Source of the DNA: Endozoicomonas acroporae
GTDB taxonomy: Bacteria; Pseudomonadota; Gammaproteobacteria; Pseudomonadales; Endozoicomonadaceae
Assembly (NCBI RefSeq): GCF_002864045.1
Contig: NZ_PJPV01000005.1
Span: 1 to 58,730, forward strand
DNA length: 58,730 nt
Direction: 5' to 3'
Below are positions 17,111 through 27,500 of this stretch, piece after piece. The position numbers were made by a program, and so were the translations under genes. How positions within the stretch are numbered: position 1 is the stretch's first letter; every line of letters begins with the position of its first letter. Under the pieces are notes generated by a model. The model searched no databases. It saw only the letters and a program-made list of their open reading frames with translations, and was not told the DNA's origin.

Positions 17111-19564
17111 CAGGATTTTTTCAGCGGTAAACATACAGAGAATACCGAGCTGATATAAGTCTTCCTGATTTTGCGGTGCGATGAATACCCTTTGATCATC
17201 CATAACAACTTGATCAATCACCGGTTGTTCATCATTCTCTGGTAATCGGTCCCTGCCATTTATCAAACACCGGTAGTGACGTGTTCTTACATCTCTGTCC
17301 TCAACATAAAACACTTTGGCCACAATCCTGTACCTTTGGATAACGTCTTCTGGCGGAAGAGAGGCGTCAGGGCTGGCTTTTCTGCAGGTTATCTGAAAAT
17401 CCTGCGTAACATCATGGGCTAATTTTTCCGCAAATTTTGCCCGGTCACATGGATCGGAGAGCATCTTTAGCTGAACCGTGATCACCTCCGGAACATCTTC
17501 CACCAATAGTACCTGCCGCTCTTGCAGAACATCCCACAGGAGGTCTCCTGTGCCCGTCTCTTTTGCCCTGGAAAGGGGGTCCGGGAGGTTATTGATTGCA
17601 TGCCTGAAATTATTACAATCGATGGTTATTTTCTGGCGCTCATTGTCAGGTATACCTTTCAGGGAAAGCGCATCATCCAGCAGCATTTGAATGGATAAAT
17701 CATCTCTTTCAGCCTGCTCAGGAGACACCGAGACGGAATAAATCAACGTGTCAGGTTGAACTATATCTTCTATATGAGAGACTCCGGAGATGTTCACGGG
17801 AGTTGTCCGTGGGTCATCAGTGATCATTAATATATCGGAATCTCTCATAATCTGCCGTTCGGTTAAAACCCTGAATGCACACTTTTTCAGCTGCTCTGCG
17901 GGGATAACCAATTCTAATAGTGGTGCTAAAAACTCGGCTGAATCCTGGGGTGGTAATTTGTTCAGGGGTAAAACAGGTAGTTCATTATCCTGATCAAGTT
18001 CTTGAGAGAACAAACTCTCTGCGTGTTTTTTGTTTTCTGCCTGCCGCAGGAGTCGGGTAGTTATATAATCCACATAATTTTCATGAAAATTTTCAAAGCC
18101 CATGAAAGTATTATCAGAAGCACAAGCGGAGCATAACGTTAACAACAGCTCATAGGTTTTTTGCATTTTCGAGTACTGTTTTTTTAAATACTGGTTTTCC
18201 ATAGAGACCAGACACTTTCTGAGCGCGTCAGTTAAAAGCTGTTTTTTTACTTTTATGTCTGACGCATTTTTGATCAATGTCAGGCATACTTCAGGAGTGA
18301 GTTTTTTCAGAGGAATTGCTTTTTTTCCAGGACCCGGGGATATATAGTGATCCAGCGCAGTATCGCGGGTACCCCCAACCGCCTGTGGATGCAAGGGAGC
18401 TGCAAGTAAATGACTATAGTGTGAAACCAGAATTTGCCAGATCGAAACGGCTGCAAAGCAGGTATTGCCAAAGTTTGTAAATCCTTCCATAGAGTTGACT
18501 GACGAGAGGAGCGCGCCCAGCGGACGATGAGTGAACAACTTAAGAAGCCGTTGTTGTTCTTTTCTCCCGGCCATTTCCTGCATAACTTGTGCATCAAAGC
18601 CAAGGATTGTTTCTATCGCCTTTACTTCGTTTTTCAGTGCCCATAACACAGGAAGGTATGCTAACGTTGCTGAGGTTGGAGCGAGTAGCCTGGTCAGGGT
18701 TTTGGGAATAACATCATAGTGATACCAAGGTATGGCGCTGTATTGCGAAGGATGAGTCATGGTTCTTTTCATGTATGTGCCAGGATCTAAAATCTGACAG
18801 AACGATTCTTCACCAAACCTTTGGTAATATTTCTTTAACATCTGCTGTATCCCATTATTCAGATTACCCAGATGTCCAGGATTTACGTATGGCATTGATC
18901 CTTTATAGCGATGAAGTGTCTTTAACGTTGTGTAGATTATCTCCTGGATAATGGAGCGCAATGCTCTGGGGCAATAATTCCAGTATTTTTGGGGGTTTTC
19001 ATCAATCGCCTGAATTTTTACACTCATATAATTAAGCCACTCTTCATCTTCTTCCCCTTGATCCAGGTCAGCGAAGCATCTGATCAATGAATGTGTAAAT
19101 TTTTCCCATACGCCTTCTCCTTTTATGATGGCCTCAAGGCTATTTATTATTTTCAGGCTGCCGATTTCCAGTTCCTTTTCAGGCTGTGATTTTTTGTCTT
19201 TGGTTATTCGGGATTTTCCTGTTGTTCCCGGCTGATCATTAAGCCTTACTTGTTCAATAGATATATCTACAGGAAGGGGGGATATATCTTTCTGCTGAGG
19301 TCGTGATGACGGTATTCGTACCCCACATACCATTTGGTTACTGGTTGAGCGCTGGCAAAGTCTTGCATGAAGAGTCTCTTTTATCTCTTTTAGATTGAGC
19401 AGGCTGCTTGTTTTTCTTACACAACATTCCTCATTACTCCGCTTCAATGCCCGCTTCGGATAGAATGCAGTGGTCGTTTTATCGTCAGACTTTTGTTCAG
19501 GTAGCAGGGGTTCATGTGAACCGGAGGCAGCGTAAGTGCATTCAGGTGAAATTTGGGAATCCAT
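17102..19564 (-). CDS. Ubiquitin-specific protease (C19/USP)-like predicted deubiquitinase
   Basis: The protein has 820 residues. Residues 361-375 read GFTNFGNTCFAAVSI, matching the Cys box of USP cysteine proteases (GLxNLGNTCYxNS), with C369 as nucleophile. Residues 539-550 (PQDSAEFLAPLL) match the QQDAxEFLxxLL box. PEVITVQLKML near 692-702 matches the P-x-x-L-x-hLKRF strand. TRHYRCLI (H763) matches the GHYxxY His box, and VVMDD (D789/D790) matches the final acidic box. All four blocks are in USP order. The glycine before His is replaced by Arg, and the insert between the Cys and QQD boxes (about 170 residues) is unusually long. Residues 1-350 are an unrecognised extension. USPs remove ubiquitin from proteins, and bacteria have no ubiquitin, so host action is inferred. 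The C-terminus runs into a repeat arm. Confidence 0.8.
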   Translation of the reverse strand: MDSQISPECTYAASGSHEPLLPEQKSDDKTTTAFYPKRALKRSNEECCVRKTSSLLNLKEIKETLHARLCQRSTSNQMVCGVRIPSSRPQQKDISPLPVDISIEQVRLNDQPGTTGKSRITKDKKSQPEKELEIGSLKIINSLEAIIKGEGVWEKFTHSLIRCFADLDQGEEDEEWLNYMSVKIQAIDENPQKYWNYCPRALRSIIQEIIYTTLKTLHRYKGSMPYVNPGHLGNLNNGIQQMLKKYYQRFGEESFCQILDPGTYMKRTMTHPSQYSAIPWYHYDVIPKTLTRLLAPTSATLAYLPVLWALKNEVKAIETILGFDAQVMQEMAGRKEQQRLLKLFTHRPLGALLSSVNSMEGFTNFGNTCFAAVSIWQILVSHYSHLLAAPLHPQAVGGTRDTALDHYISPGPGKKAIPLKKLTPEVCLTLIKNASDIKVKKQLLTDALRKCLVSMENQYLKKQYSKMQKTYELLLTLCSACASDNTFMGFENFHENYVDYITTRLLRQAENKKHAESLFSQELDQDNELPVLPLNKLPPQDSAEFLAPLLELVIPAEQLKKCAFRVLTERQIMRDSDILMITDDPRTTPVNISGVSHIEDIVQPDTLIYSVSVSPEQAERDDLSIQMLLDDALSLKGIPDNERQKITIDCNNFRHAINNLPDPLSRAKETGTGDLLWDVLQERQVLLVEDVPEVITVQLKMLSDPCDRAKFAEKLAHDVTQDFQITCRKASPDASLPPEDVIQRYRIVAKVFYVEDRDVRTRHYRCLINGRDRLPENDEQPVIDQVVMDDQRVFIAPQNQEDLYQLGILCMFTAEKILSS

Positions 19565-19812
19565 ATTACAGTTCTTTGTTCAAGTTTGACCCCCATAGTG
19601 TAGTTCTGTAATTAAGCTCTATAGATATAACAGCTTGTTGTAAGTAATGTGAAATTTATTGGCAGGAAAAAGCGGATAGGGGCGGCAGTGTGATTTATGC
19701 CCACCCTCTGGTTTTTAAAATAGCCGTCTGGATAACCACTATTTTAACCATCAAGGACAGGCACTTTCAGACTCACTCGGATTTTTAAACAGACAAAAGT
19801 ACTATCAGATAA

Positions 19813-20589
19813 TTATTTCTCAACGAAAGCCCTTTCAATCACATAATCAGCCACATCTCCGGTATGCGCCGATGCAGTAAAGCCAAGGTTATCGAGAATA
19901 TCACAGGTATCATTGAGCATGGCCTGACTGCCACAAATCATGGCTTTATCGGTTTGTGGGTTCAGTGGTGGCAGGTCCAGGTCATTGCACAACCGACCAC
20001 TGGTAATCAGATCTGTCAGTCGACCGGTATTTCTGAAAAGCTCGCGGGTAACGGTGGGGTAGTAGACCAGCTTCTGACGAATCTCTTCTCCCAGGTATTC
20101 ATGGTGGGGCAATTCATCCAGCAGGTAGTCATGATAAGCCAGTTCACTGACGTAACGAACGCCATGAACAAGTATGACCTTCTCAAACCGCTCATAGGTT
20201 TCAGGATCTTTGATAATGCTCATAAACGGCGCAAGACCTGTACCGGTGGCAAACAGGAACAGATTCTGGGCCGGCTTCAAATCACCCACCACCAGGGTAC
20301 CCACCGGCTTGCGACTGACCAGCACGGAATCCCCCGGCTGTAAATGCTGAAGTCTGGAAGTCAGAGGCCCATCAGGCACCTTGATACTGAGGAACTCCAG
20401 GTGCTCCTCATAGTTAGCACTGGCGATACTGTATGCCCGCATCAACGGCTTCCCATCCACTTCAAGGCCCAGCATGACAAAATGACCATTATGAAATTTG
20501 AGCGATGAGTCACGGGTGGTGGTGAAGCTGAACAAAGTATCATTCCAATGCTTCACGGTTAACACGGTTTCTTGATTAAATGCTGACAT
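19813..20589 (-). CDS. fpr: Ferredoxin/flavodoxin-NADP+ reductase
   Basis: This 258-residue FAD enzyme passes electrons between NADPH and ferredoxin or flavodoxin in the cytoplasm. The start at 20589 (MSAFNQETVLTVKHW) matches the family N-terminus; an upstream ATG at 20661 would add 24 unrelated residues. Visible motifs are RAYSIAS (FAD binding, RxYS), GPLTSRL, the NADP-binding LFATGTGLAPF, MICGSQAML, and a C-terminal YVIERAFVEK as expected for the bacterial Fpr subclass. It lies downstream of rplT in the same direction, but a terminator at 20768-20801 separates them. In relatives it supports Fe-S cluster and oxidative-stress metabolism. Confidence 0.95.
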   Translation of the reverse strand: MSAFNQETVLTVKHWNDTLFSFTTTRDSSLKFHNGHFVMLGLEVDGKPLMRAYSIASANYEEHLEFLSIKVPDGPLTSRLQHLQPGDSVLVSRKPVGTLVVGDLKPAQNLFLFATGTGLAPFMSIIKDPETYERFEKVILVHGVRYVSELAYHDYLLDELPHHEYLGEEIRQKLVYYPTVTRELFRNTGRLTDLITSGRLCNDLDLPPLNPQTDKAMICGSQAMLNDTCDILDNLGFTASAHTGDVADYVIERAFVEK

Positions 20590-20767
20590 ACTTTGCTTCT
20601 TTTTCGTTGTTTGCGTCCTTACCAAAGATGACTTCGGAATCCATATCCGACGGTGGAGCAAGGTCCTTTTTATCAGCGACCTTAAAAACCAGAGGTAACT
20701 TTAGCAAAATTCGGGAAAAAATGCTGGCCTCATTCTCTGCCAACAGGAAATGAGTCTGAATGAATAA

Positions 20768-20801
20768 CAAACAAAAAAAAAGGAGAACCGCAAAAGCAGA
20801 T
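20768..20801 (-). terminator. Intrinsic terminator of the thrS-infC-rpmI-rplT operon
   Basis: On the minus strand ggaga, a partly paired interior (tctgc/gcggt), and tctcc form a stem with a tttt loop, followed at once by nine or more T. It lies about 28 bp after the rplT stop. This is a textbook rho-independent terminator. Confidence 0.85.
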
Positions 20802-20828
20802 CTCCCTCATACAAACCGGTATAAAAAC

Positions 20829-21185
20829 TTAAGCCAGAGCAGCTTTCGCCTTTTCCACCAGCTGGCCAAAAATCGCCTTGTCGTGAACGGCCAGATCAGC
20901 CAGAACCTTACGGTCGATTTCGATAGCCGCTTTCTTCATACCAGCGATGAAACGGCTGTAGGACAGGCCATTCATGCGAGCACCGGCATTGATACGGGCA
21001 ATCCACAGAGCGCGGAACTGACGCTTACGCTGACGACGGTCGCGGTAAGCATACTGACCAGCTTTGGTAACTGCCTGCTTGGCTACGCGGAATACACGTG
21101 AACGTGCACCGTAATAACCTTTAGCCTGCTTCAGAACTTTCTTGTGACGACGGCGCGCAATGACGCCACGCTTAACACGTGCCAT
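20829..21185 (-). CDS. rplT: 50S ribosomal protein L20
   Basis: This 118-residue protein is standard length for L20. It opens [19 protein letters not shown] and contains [18 protein letters not shown], both diagnostic. L20 binds 23S rRNA early in large-subunit assembly. The start follows a strong caggagag Shine-Dalgarno. It is the last gene of the translation operon, 35 bp after rpmI. In E. coli L20 also represses rpmI-rplT translation; no equivalent structure was confirmed here. Confidence 0.98.
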   Translation of the reverse strand: MARVKRGVIARRRHKKVLKQAKGYYGARSRVFRVAKQAVTKAGQYAYRDRRQRKRQFRALWIARINAGARMNGLSYSRFIAGMKKAAIEIDRKVLADLAVHDKAIFGQLVEKAKAALA

Positions 21186-21220
21186 GAGTTATCTCTCCTG
21201 TAAAATGATCAAAAAAGCGA

Positions 21221-21412
21221 TTAGTCGCGCAGCATACGCTTAACGAGACCCTGATCGGCCGGAGATACCAGTGAGGTACCACGCAGCTGACGCTTACGCT
21301 TGGTGGTCATCTTGGTCAGGATGTGACTCTTGAAGGCACCTTTACGCTTGTAACCGGAAGCGGTTTTCTTGAAACGCTTCGCGGCTCCACTGTTGGTTTT
21401 CATCTTTGGCAT
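21221..21412 (-). CDS. rpmI: 50S ribosomal protein L35
   Basis: The protein has 63 residues from ATG 21412 ([17 protein letters not shown], the family signature), behind cggag. An upstream in-frame ATG would add 24 residues never seen in L35 and is rejected. It ends LVKRMLRD. It is a component of the large subunit, within the infC-rpmI-rplT arrangement. Confidence 0.98.
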   Translation of the reverse strand: MPKMKTNSGAAKRFKKTASGYKRKGAFKSHILTKMTTKRKRQLRGTSLVSPADQGLVKRMLRD

Positions 21413-21576
21413 GAAAAACACTCCGCATTCGCGACCACTGATCTGCGAAACCAGCGTCGGGACAATTAAAAATACTGCCGCCAAAAGCCGAAGCCATCAA
21501 CCGGCACGAAGCACTAAAAAAAACGGCCAGACCCGATACCCTCAACGGACACCAAACCCAAACGCCGTTTTTTTAA

Positions 21577-22119
21577 TTACTTCTTCTTTTTAGGGGCAAT
21601 CACCATGATCAGTTGACGGCCTTCCATTTTCGGATGCTGTTCAACGGTTCCGATTTCTTCCAGGTCTTTTTCAACCCGTTTCATCAGTTCCATGCCCAGC
21701 TCCTGGTGAGCCATCTCACGACCACGAAAACGAAGGGAGACCTTCGCCTTGTTGCCCTCGGTAAGGAAACGTATCAGGTTGCGCAGTTTTACCTGATAAT
21801 CCCCTTCTTCGGTACCCGGGCGAAACTTGATTTCTTTCACCTGGATCAAAGTCTGCTTTTTCTTGGCCGCAGCCTTCTGCTTTTTCGATTCGTACTGGTG
21901 CTTACCATAATCCAGGATCTTACAGACCGGCGGCTCACTGGTCGCATTGATCTCAACCAGATCCAGCCCCGCTTCCACAGCCATGCTTAACGCATCTTGT
22001 ATATCAACTACACCGACCTGTTCTCCGTCGGCCCCAATGAGGCGGACCTCTTTTGCACGGATATTTTCATTAATCGGAGCCTTTACTGGGCGACGATCAC
22101 GGAAGCTGTTGCGTCTGAT
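21577..22119 (-). CDS. infC: Translation initiation factor IF-3 (ATC start)
   Basis: The first in-frame ATG (21984) would give only 135 residues and lose half of the N-terminal domain. The frame continues upstream without stops through [31 protein letters not shown], the conserved IF-3 N-terminus, to an ATC at 22117-22119 preceded by caggag. Starting there gives exactly 180 residues, the length of E. coli IF-3. E. coli infC starts with AUU, which IF-3 itself discriminates against to autoregulate; an AUC start would give the same logic here. The C-terminal domain ends [14 protein letters not shown]-3 binds the 30S subunit and checks the initiator tRNA and start codon. Confidence 0.93.
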   Translation of the reverse strand: MRRNSFRDRRPVKAPINENIRAKEVRLIGADGEQVGVVDIQDALSMAVEAGLDLVEINATSEPPVCKILDYGKHQYESKKQKAAAKKKQTLIQVKEIKFRPGTEEGDYQVKLRNLIRFLTEGNKAKVSLRFRGREMAHQELGMELMKRVEKDLEEIGTVEQHPKMEGRQLIMVIAPKKKK

Positions 22120-22242
22120 GGTTGTATCTCCTGTGTAAGCAGCATAGTAAGTCCCGCGAAGCCTCTTGGACTAAAGAGTTGCCAGACCATCAGGCAACCC
22201 GGAACAGTTTTCTCGAAGTGCATCGGAAAGCGGCATAACCAC

Positions 22243-24165
22243 TCAGCCAGTGCGACCACGCTTGAGGACATCTGCCTGCAAGCGTTCCCGGAACGCTTCG
22301 ATGGACATTACGCCCAGATCTTCACCAGTGCGGGTACGGACCGCCACGGTATTATCTTCCATTTCCTTATCACCGATCACCAGCAGATAAGGAACCTTCA
22401 TTAAGGTATGCTCGCGGATTTTAAAGCCGATTTTCTCGTTTCTCAAGTCCGCTTTTGCCCTGATACCCTGTTCAGAGAGGTTTTTTTCCAATTTTCTGGC
22501 GTAATCGGCCTGACGATCAGTGATATTGAGGATAGCAGCCTGCATGGGAGCCAACCAAACCGGCATGGCACCTTCATAATGCTCGATCAGAATACCGATA
22601 AAGCGCTCGAAGGATCCCAGGGTTGCGCGGTGCAGCATAACCGGCGTTTTGCGCTCTCCGTGTTCGTCCACATATTCCGCACCCAGTCGCCCCGGCATGG
22701 AGAAATCCACCTGAATAGTGCCACATTGCCACACCCGGCCAATACAGTCTTTCAGGGAAAATTCGATCTTCGGTCCGTAGAAAGCACCTTCACCGGGCAG
22801 TTCGTCCCATGGCAGCTGCTGGGCATCCAGGGCTTCAGCCAGGGCTTTTTCGGCTTTATCCCAGATTTCGTCGGAACCTACGCGCTTTTCAGGGCGGGTA
22901 GACAGCTTGTAAATCAGGTTTTCACGGGCAAAACCGAAGTCGTCGTAAACGCTGTGCAGGAAGTCGATGAACTCACAGACTTCTGACTGAATCTGGTCTT
23001 CCGTGGCAAAAATATGGGCATCGTCCTGGACAAAGCCACGCACACGCATCAGGCCGTGCAGGGAACCGGAGGGTTCGTTACGGTGGCAGGAACCAAATTC
23101 TGCCAGTCGCAACGGCAGGTCACGGTAGCTCTTCAGGCCCTGGTTAAAGACCTGCACGTGACAGGGACAGTTCATGGGCTTAATGGCCATGTCCTTGTTT
23201 TCAGAGCTGGTGGTAAACATGCCATCGGCGTATTTATCCCAGTGACCGGACTTCTCCCACAGGCTGCGGTCCACCAGCTGAGGGGTCTTGATCTCTTCAT
23301 AACCGGCCAGGCGCTGTTTGTTGCGCATGTACTGTTCCAGTTCCTGGTAGATCACCCAGCCGTTAGGGTGCCAGAACACCATTCCCGGCGCTTCTTCCTG
23401 CATGTGGAACAGGTCGAGCTTCTTGGCCAGTTTGCGGTGGTCGCGTTTTTCCGCTTCTTCCAGACGGTGCAGGTAGGCCTTCAGGGCTTTCTTGTCTTCC
23501 CAGGCAGTACCGTAGACGCGGGTCAGCATTTCATTATTGGAATCACCGCGCCAGTAGGCACCGGCGACCCGCATCAGTTTGAACGCTTTCAACTTACCGG
23601 TGGAAGGCACGTGTGGACCACGACAGAGGTCCATCCACTCACCCTGGCGGTAGACAGAGATCTCTTCGCTGGCGGGCAGGTCGTTGATAATCTCAACCTT
23701 GTACTCTTCGCCCATGGCTTTAAAGGCGCTGACGGCTTCTTCACGGCTCATCACCACACGCTCGATAGCGAGATCCTGTTTGGCCAGCTCTTCCATGCGT
23801 TTTTCAATTTTGGACAAATCGTCCATATTGAAAGCGCGCTCGTAGGAGAAGTCGTAGTAGAAGCCGTTTTCAATCACTGGCCCAATGGTCACCTGGGCAC
23901 CGGGAAACAGGTCCTGCACCGCCATCGCCAGCAGGTGCGCGGTAGAGTGACGAATAACATCCACACCCTCTTGGTCACGGGTGGTAATGATGGATAAATC
24001 AGAATCTTCGGCAATTTTGGCGCTGGCATCCACCAGTTCACCATTGACGCGGCCGGCGAGGGTCGCCTTGGCCAGCCCCGGACCGATGTCCTGGGCGACT
24101 TCCATTACGGATACTGCATCAGCAAACTCACGTTTGCTGCCATCGGGAAGCGTAATAACAGGCAT
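22243..24165 (-). CDS. thrS: Threonyl-tRNA synthetase
   Basis: The protein has 640 residues (E. coli 642). Order of domains: TGS domain (about 1-63, [14 protein letters not shown]), editing domain with HSTAHLL, class II catalytic core with [10 protein letters not shown] (zinc cysteine), [15 protein letters not shown] (motif 2), and a C-terminal anticodon-binding domain ([13 protein letters not shown]). It charges tRNA-Thr in the cytoplasm. The start follows taagga at a good distance. It is the first gene of the operon; infC begins 123 bp downstream. In E. coli ThrRS represses its own translation through a leader mimicking tRNA-Thr; I did not verify such a leader here. Confidence 0.98.
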   Translation of the reverse strand: MPVITLPDGSKREFADAVSVMEVAQDIGPGLAKATLAGRVNGELVDASAKIAEDSDLSIITTRDQEGVDVIRHSTAHLLAMAVQDLFPGAQVTIGPVIENGFYYDFSYERAFNMDDLSKIEKRMEELAKQDLAIERVVMSREEAVSAFKAMGEEYKVEIINDLPASEEISVYRQGEWMDLCRGPHVPSTGKLKAFKLMRVAGAYWRGDSNNEMLTRVYGTAWEDKKALKAYLHRLEEAEKRDHRKLAKKLDLFHMQEEAPGMVFWHPNGWVIYQELEQYMRNKQRLAGYEEIKTPQLVDRSLWEKSGHWDKYADGMFTTSSENKDMAIKPMNCPCHVQVFNQGLKSYRDLPLRLAEFGSCHRNEPSGSLHGLMRVRGFVQDDAHIFATEDQIQSEVCEFIDFLHSVYDDFGFARENLIYKLSTRPEKRVGSDEIWDKAEKALAEALDAQQLPWDELPGEGAFYGPKIEFSLKDCIGRVWQCGTIQVDFSMPGRLGAEYVDEHGERKTPVMLHRATLGSFERFIGILIEHYEGAMPVWLAPMQAAILNITDRQADYARKLEKNLSEQGIRAKADLRNEKIGFKIREHTLMKVPYLLVIGDKEMEDNTVAVRTRTGEDLGVMSIEAFRERLQADVLKRGRTG

Positions 24166-24361
24166 GAAGGAGTCCTTACATTGTAATCACTATACAGTGG
24201 CAACCGGTACCGGAGGCTGCTTGTTCTATTGCTCGTGCCAACCCATACGCAGGGCTGAGAGCCAAAAACCAGTGGCAATCCATACCAGGGATTGCATGAA
24301 TTTTCTCAACGTTCATCAGGAACTGTTGGTTGATAAAACCGGGGGAGAAAATTGCAGGTCC

Positions 24362-24525
24362 AGGAGCCTGTCGGACTTAAGACTGTCCTACTGCGGTTGC
24401 GATAAATTGGTCTAAAAATTCCTGCTTCTTCGTCAAATAGCCCCGCTATTCTCCTCAGAAGCAGAAATTTTTATCCTCAATTTCTCGCAATCCTCGCTAC
24501 GGACGCTTAAGTCCGACAGGCTCCT
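24362..24525. repeat. MITE-like near-perfect palindrome, family B
   Basis: The element is 164 bp with two arms of about 80 bp. The left end aggagcctgtcggacttaag is the exact reverse complement of the right end. The arms stay similar throughout (attcctgcttct on the left, matching the reverse complement of agaagcagaaat on the right), with the centre at about 24440. No coding capacity and no obvious target-site duplication. It fills most of the 419-bp gap between the 1137-residue orphan and thrS and may separate their transcription. Sequence unrelated to family A. Confidence 0.85.
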
Positions 24526-24584
24526 AGCGTTATATCATTGTAGTGAATACACGAATATGTCAATAAAAGATCTTCAAAACGCAT

Positions 24585-27500
24585 TTACACTTCAGAAGAC
24601 TTTATTCTCAACTGACCGATACGTTCCATTAAGTTGCCCCATTTCGTCAAATCCGCTTCATTAACATCAAATTGTGCAGCTTCCCTGCTCAAGCGCTCAC
24701 GCAGCTGAGTATAAACGCTCTTCTGATAAGTGATGGCTGCTTCTGTGCTGGCACTGGACCCGGAGCGAGGAGCATAAAAGCCGAGTTTCTTCATAAGTTC
24801 AGAGCGGGCAGTCATGACACTGGCAACCACCTTTCTGATGGAGAGCAAGTCATCCTGCTGATCAAAAAGGCTATTCAGGTCACTCTCCATAATATGCAAG
24901 ATAAAATCCCCCGTATCCCGCAACTGCAAGACAGAGCAATCATTCATCAGCTCTACCGCCTTTTCATACATCTCCACAGTCGACCTGAGCGCCTTAAGTA
25001 AAGAATTCATCTCATCTTGTGATGGCAAGCTAATGGCTAATGATAAAAGTGACGCTTCGTTTGGTATTTTACATTTGCTTTTTGACAGCCAGTTTTTTGC
25101 ATCGCCAGATTTTTTCACCACGTCATCGGGAATATGTTGTGCAATAAGATCCAGTTGACGTTTAACCGGAGTGACTTTTGCTGTGACCGTTACCACCCGG
25201 GCAAGCAAATCGTGATACGGTTCCAGCAAGGCATTGCCACAGTCCGCCCATACACAGGCCCGGTCAATCTTATCTTTACAGGCTTTCAGTGCAGACGCCC
25301 TGCTGGCTTCAGCCTCAGCAAGCTGGCCATCTTTATACAGCGATACGGCAACGGCCAATTTCTGTTCCCATGGACTGAGTTCCAACTTGATAGCATCGGC
25401 TGCCGTCTCCCTGATGGGCGCGGTCACCAGACAATAACGCGATTTCTCAGATTGCTCCTCATTTTGTTCCTCTGGTTGCTCAATGTCCCGGCCAGGCTTT
25501 TCTAGCGGATGGCTCTCTTTTTGCTGCATTCTCATCCGCGCTTCAAGTTGCTTTCTGCGTATATCCTCCTGCGCCATACGTTTAGCCCGGACTAACTCAC
25601 GGCACGCCTTCTTGAATGACAGCTCATCGTCGCCCAATATTTTCTCAGCAGAACGAGCAGCCATGGCGATGCGGTCTTGCTTCGCGGGTGCCGGTGAGAA
25701 CCACGATAGGCTCCGGCTATCTTTACCTTTTTTCTGGAGTGCATGTAATCCATCCCTCAAATCCATCACTGCCCGGGCAACTGTGAGACGGTTTACCCGC
25801 AAAGCCCCCGGAAAATCCATCAATTTGTGCAAATAACCAAAGGTTTCCTGAATCTGTATTGCCAGGTTGTTAACTTCCTGCCAATTCAAATCTTGCAGAG
25901 GCAAATCAATCGGTAACCGGTGAAGCGAGCTAATAATTGATGCAGAAATATCGTAGCAGCCATGATGATTAGACGCAGACATAATGGTGGCAAGAGTACT
26001 GACTAAGCGCTGCTGAAGGTTTACCGGAAGGGTTATTTTTTCCAATTCAACTGAGGTCAATACCACCAGAAAAGTCTGCGGCAACAACTTCAGGATCGGT
26101 GAACCGGTCCCCGCTTCATAGTGCGCAATGATTCGGCAGTCATGCTCAATCATGTCTGTTAATTTGAACAGAAGCGCACTCATTTGATTTTTTTCTTTGG
26201 TCATATAGACCAGATATTTAAGCATTAATGCCGCAATAATCGCCCTGACTTCATTCTGGCTCGCCACAGAACACTCACTCTGTTTCAGGGAGTCACATAA
26301 TTCATGAACTATCTTTTCAATAATGCCAGCCAGCCCTTCATAACTGTAGTTAAAGCCCTCTTCAGGTTGTTTGACGTAATAGCATTGGGCTCTGCCAAGG
26401 AAAGGACTGCGCCTGAAAGGGTGGCGCACTAATTCAGCGCTTTTCTCAGTGCTGATAAGGTTGTTTAACCCGCTAATCACCTCATCAGGTACAGACAACT
26501 TCTCCAACCGTGCCCTCTGTTCGTCAGCGACAACATTAGTGACTTTGGTTAAAGCCTGAATCGCTGCAGCAAATCCATAACGATCACTTCCTCTGGCACG
26601 CAGCCCCCTTGCACTGCCTTTTTTCCGGGCATTTTTTGTTCGTTCAGGCGCATTAACTCCGCGTCGTTGCCTTCTTCCCCTGCTTTTGCTGTCACCGCTG
26701 CTTTCGTTATTTGCTTCAGACTGTTCAACTTTCGAGCCCTGGTGCGCAATTCCAGCTCCCGCCGGTTCAAACGATGGCAATATGTCTGCAATCAGGGAAA
26801 AGCCAAGATCCTGAATGGCATCGGTATCTTTTGTTAGACTGTCATCATTGTTCAACACCAAATGTGCAGGACCTGATCGAAGTGCGACTGGTGTTACGGT
26901 TTCACCTGTAGAAGACGGTGCCAGATTACCAGTCTGATCTTCAACTACTCCCTGTTCACCGGGCTGCATTACCGATGATATAGCCGACACCTCAAGATCA
27001 CCTGGTACATTTATCTCAAATGGTTGCGAAAAAGACACTGTTGGAACATGTGGAGTACCAGGACAGTATTGGGGTTGCCAATCAGTTGCTAATGGCGAAT
27101 AAACGGGTTGGACCATATTGGCTGCGCAATAGGCATAAAAAACCGCTGGATGCAGATAAACCGGCTGTTGTGAGTAGATCCATTGCTGAATCTCAGGACA
27201 AAGGCACCACGCTTCCTCATCGGTTATTGCCTGGGATTGGAATTCGGTCTCAATAATATTGTACGCATAGGGATTATTAACCAAACCTGCAAACTGTTGA
27301 TTCAGCCATGCGCCCCAGGCTTCAGTGGATATTCTGAGTGTTACAGGCTTTCCCTCAGGGGGTTGATAGGTGTGATCTCCAATGTTCAGGTTTACGGGGG
27401 CGTCAAGCGTTAATAACCTGATTGAAAAGAACTCTTCGCCATTGAACAGATAATGAAACTTCTCTTCCTGAAGTGTCCCTGCGCCAGAAAAAGAAGAAAC

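Noticed and set aside
3028..19564. Island as a prophage or integrative element
   Set aside because: No integrase, tRNA target, phage structural gene or att-like direct repeat tightly bounds it; the family A repeats are far away at the window edges.
22408..23997. Long plus-strand frames opposite thrS
   Set aside because: thrS is certain on the other strand; these are shadows of its codon bias.
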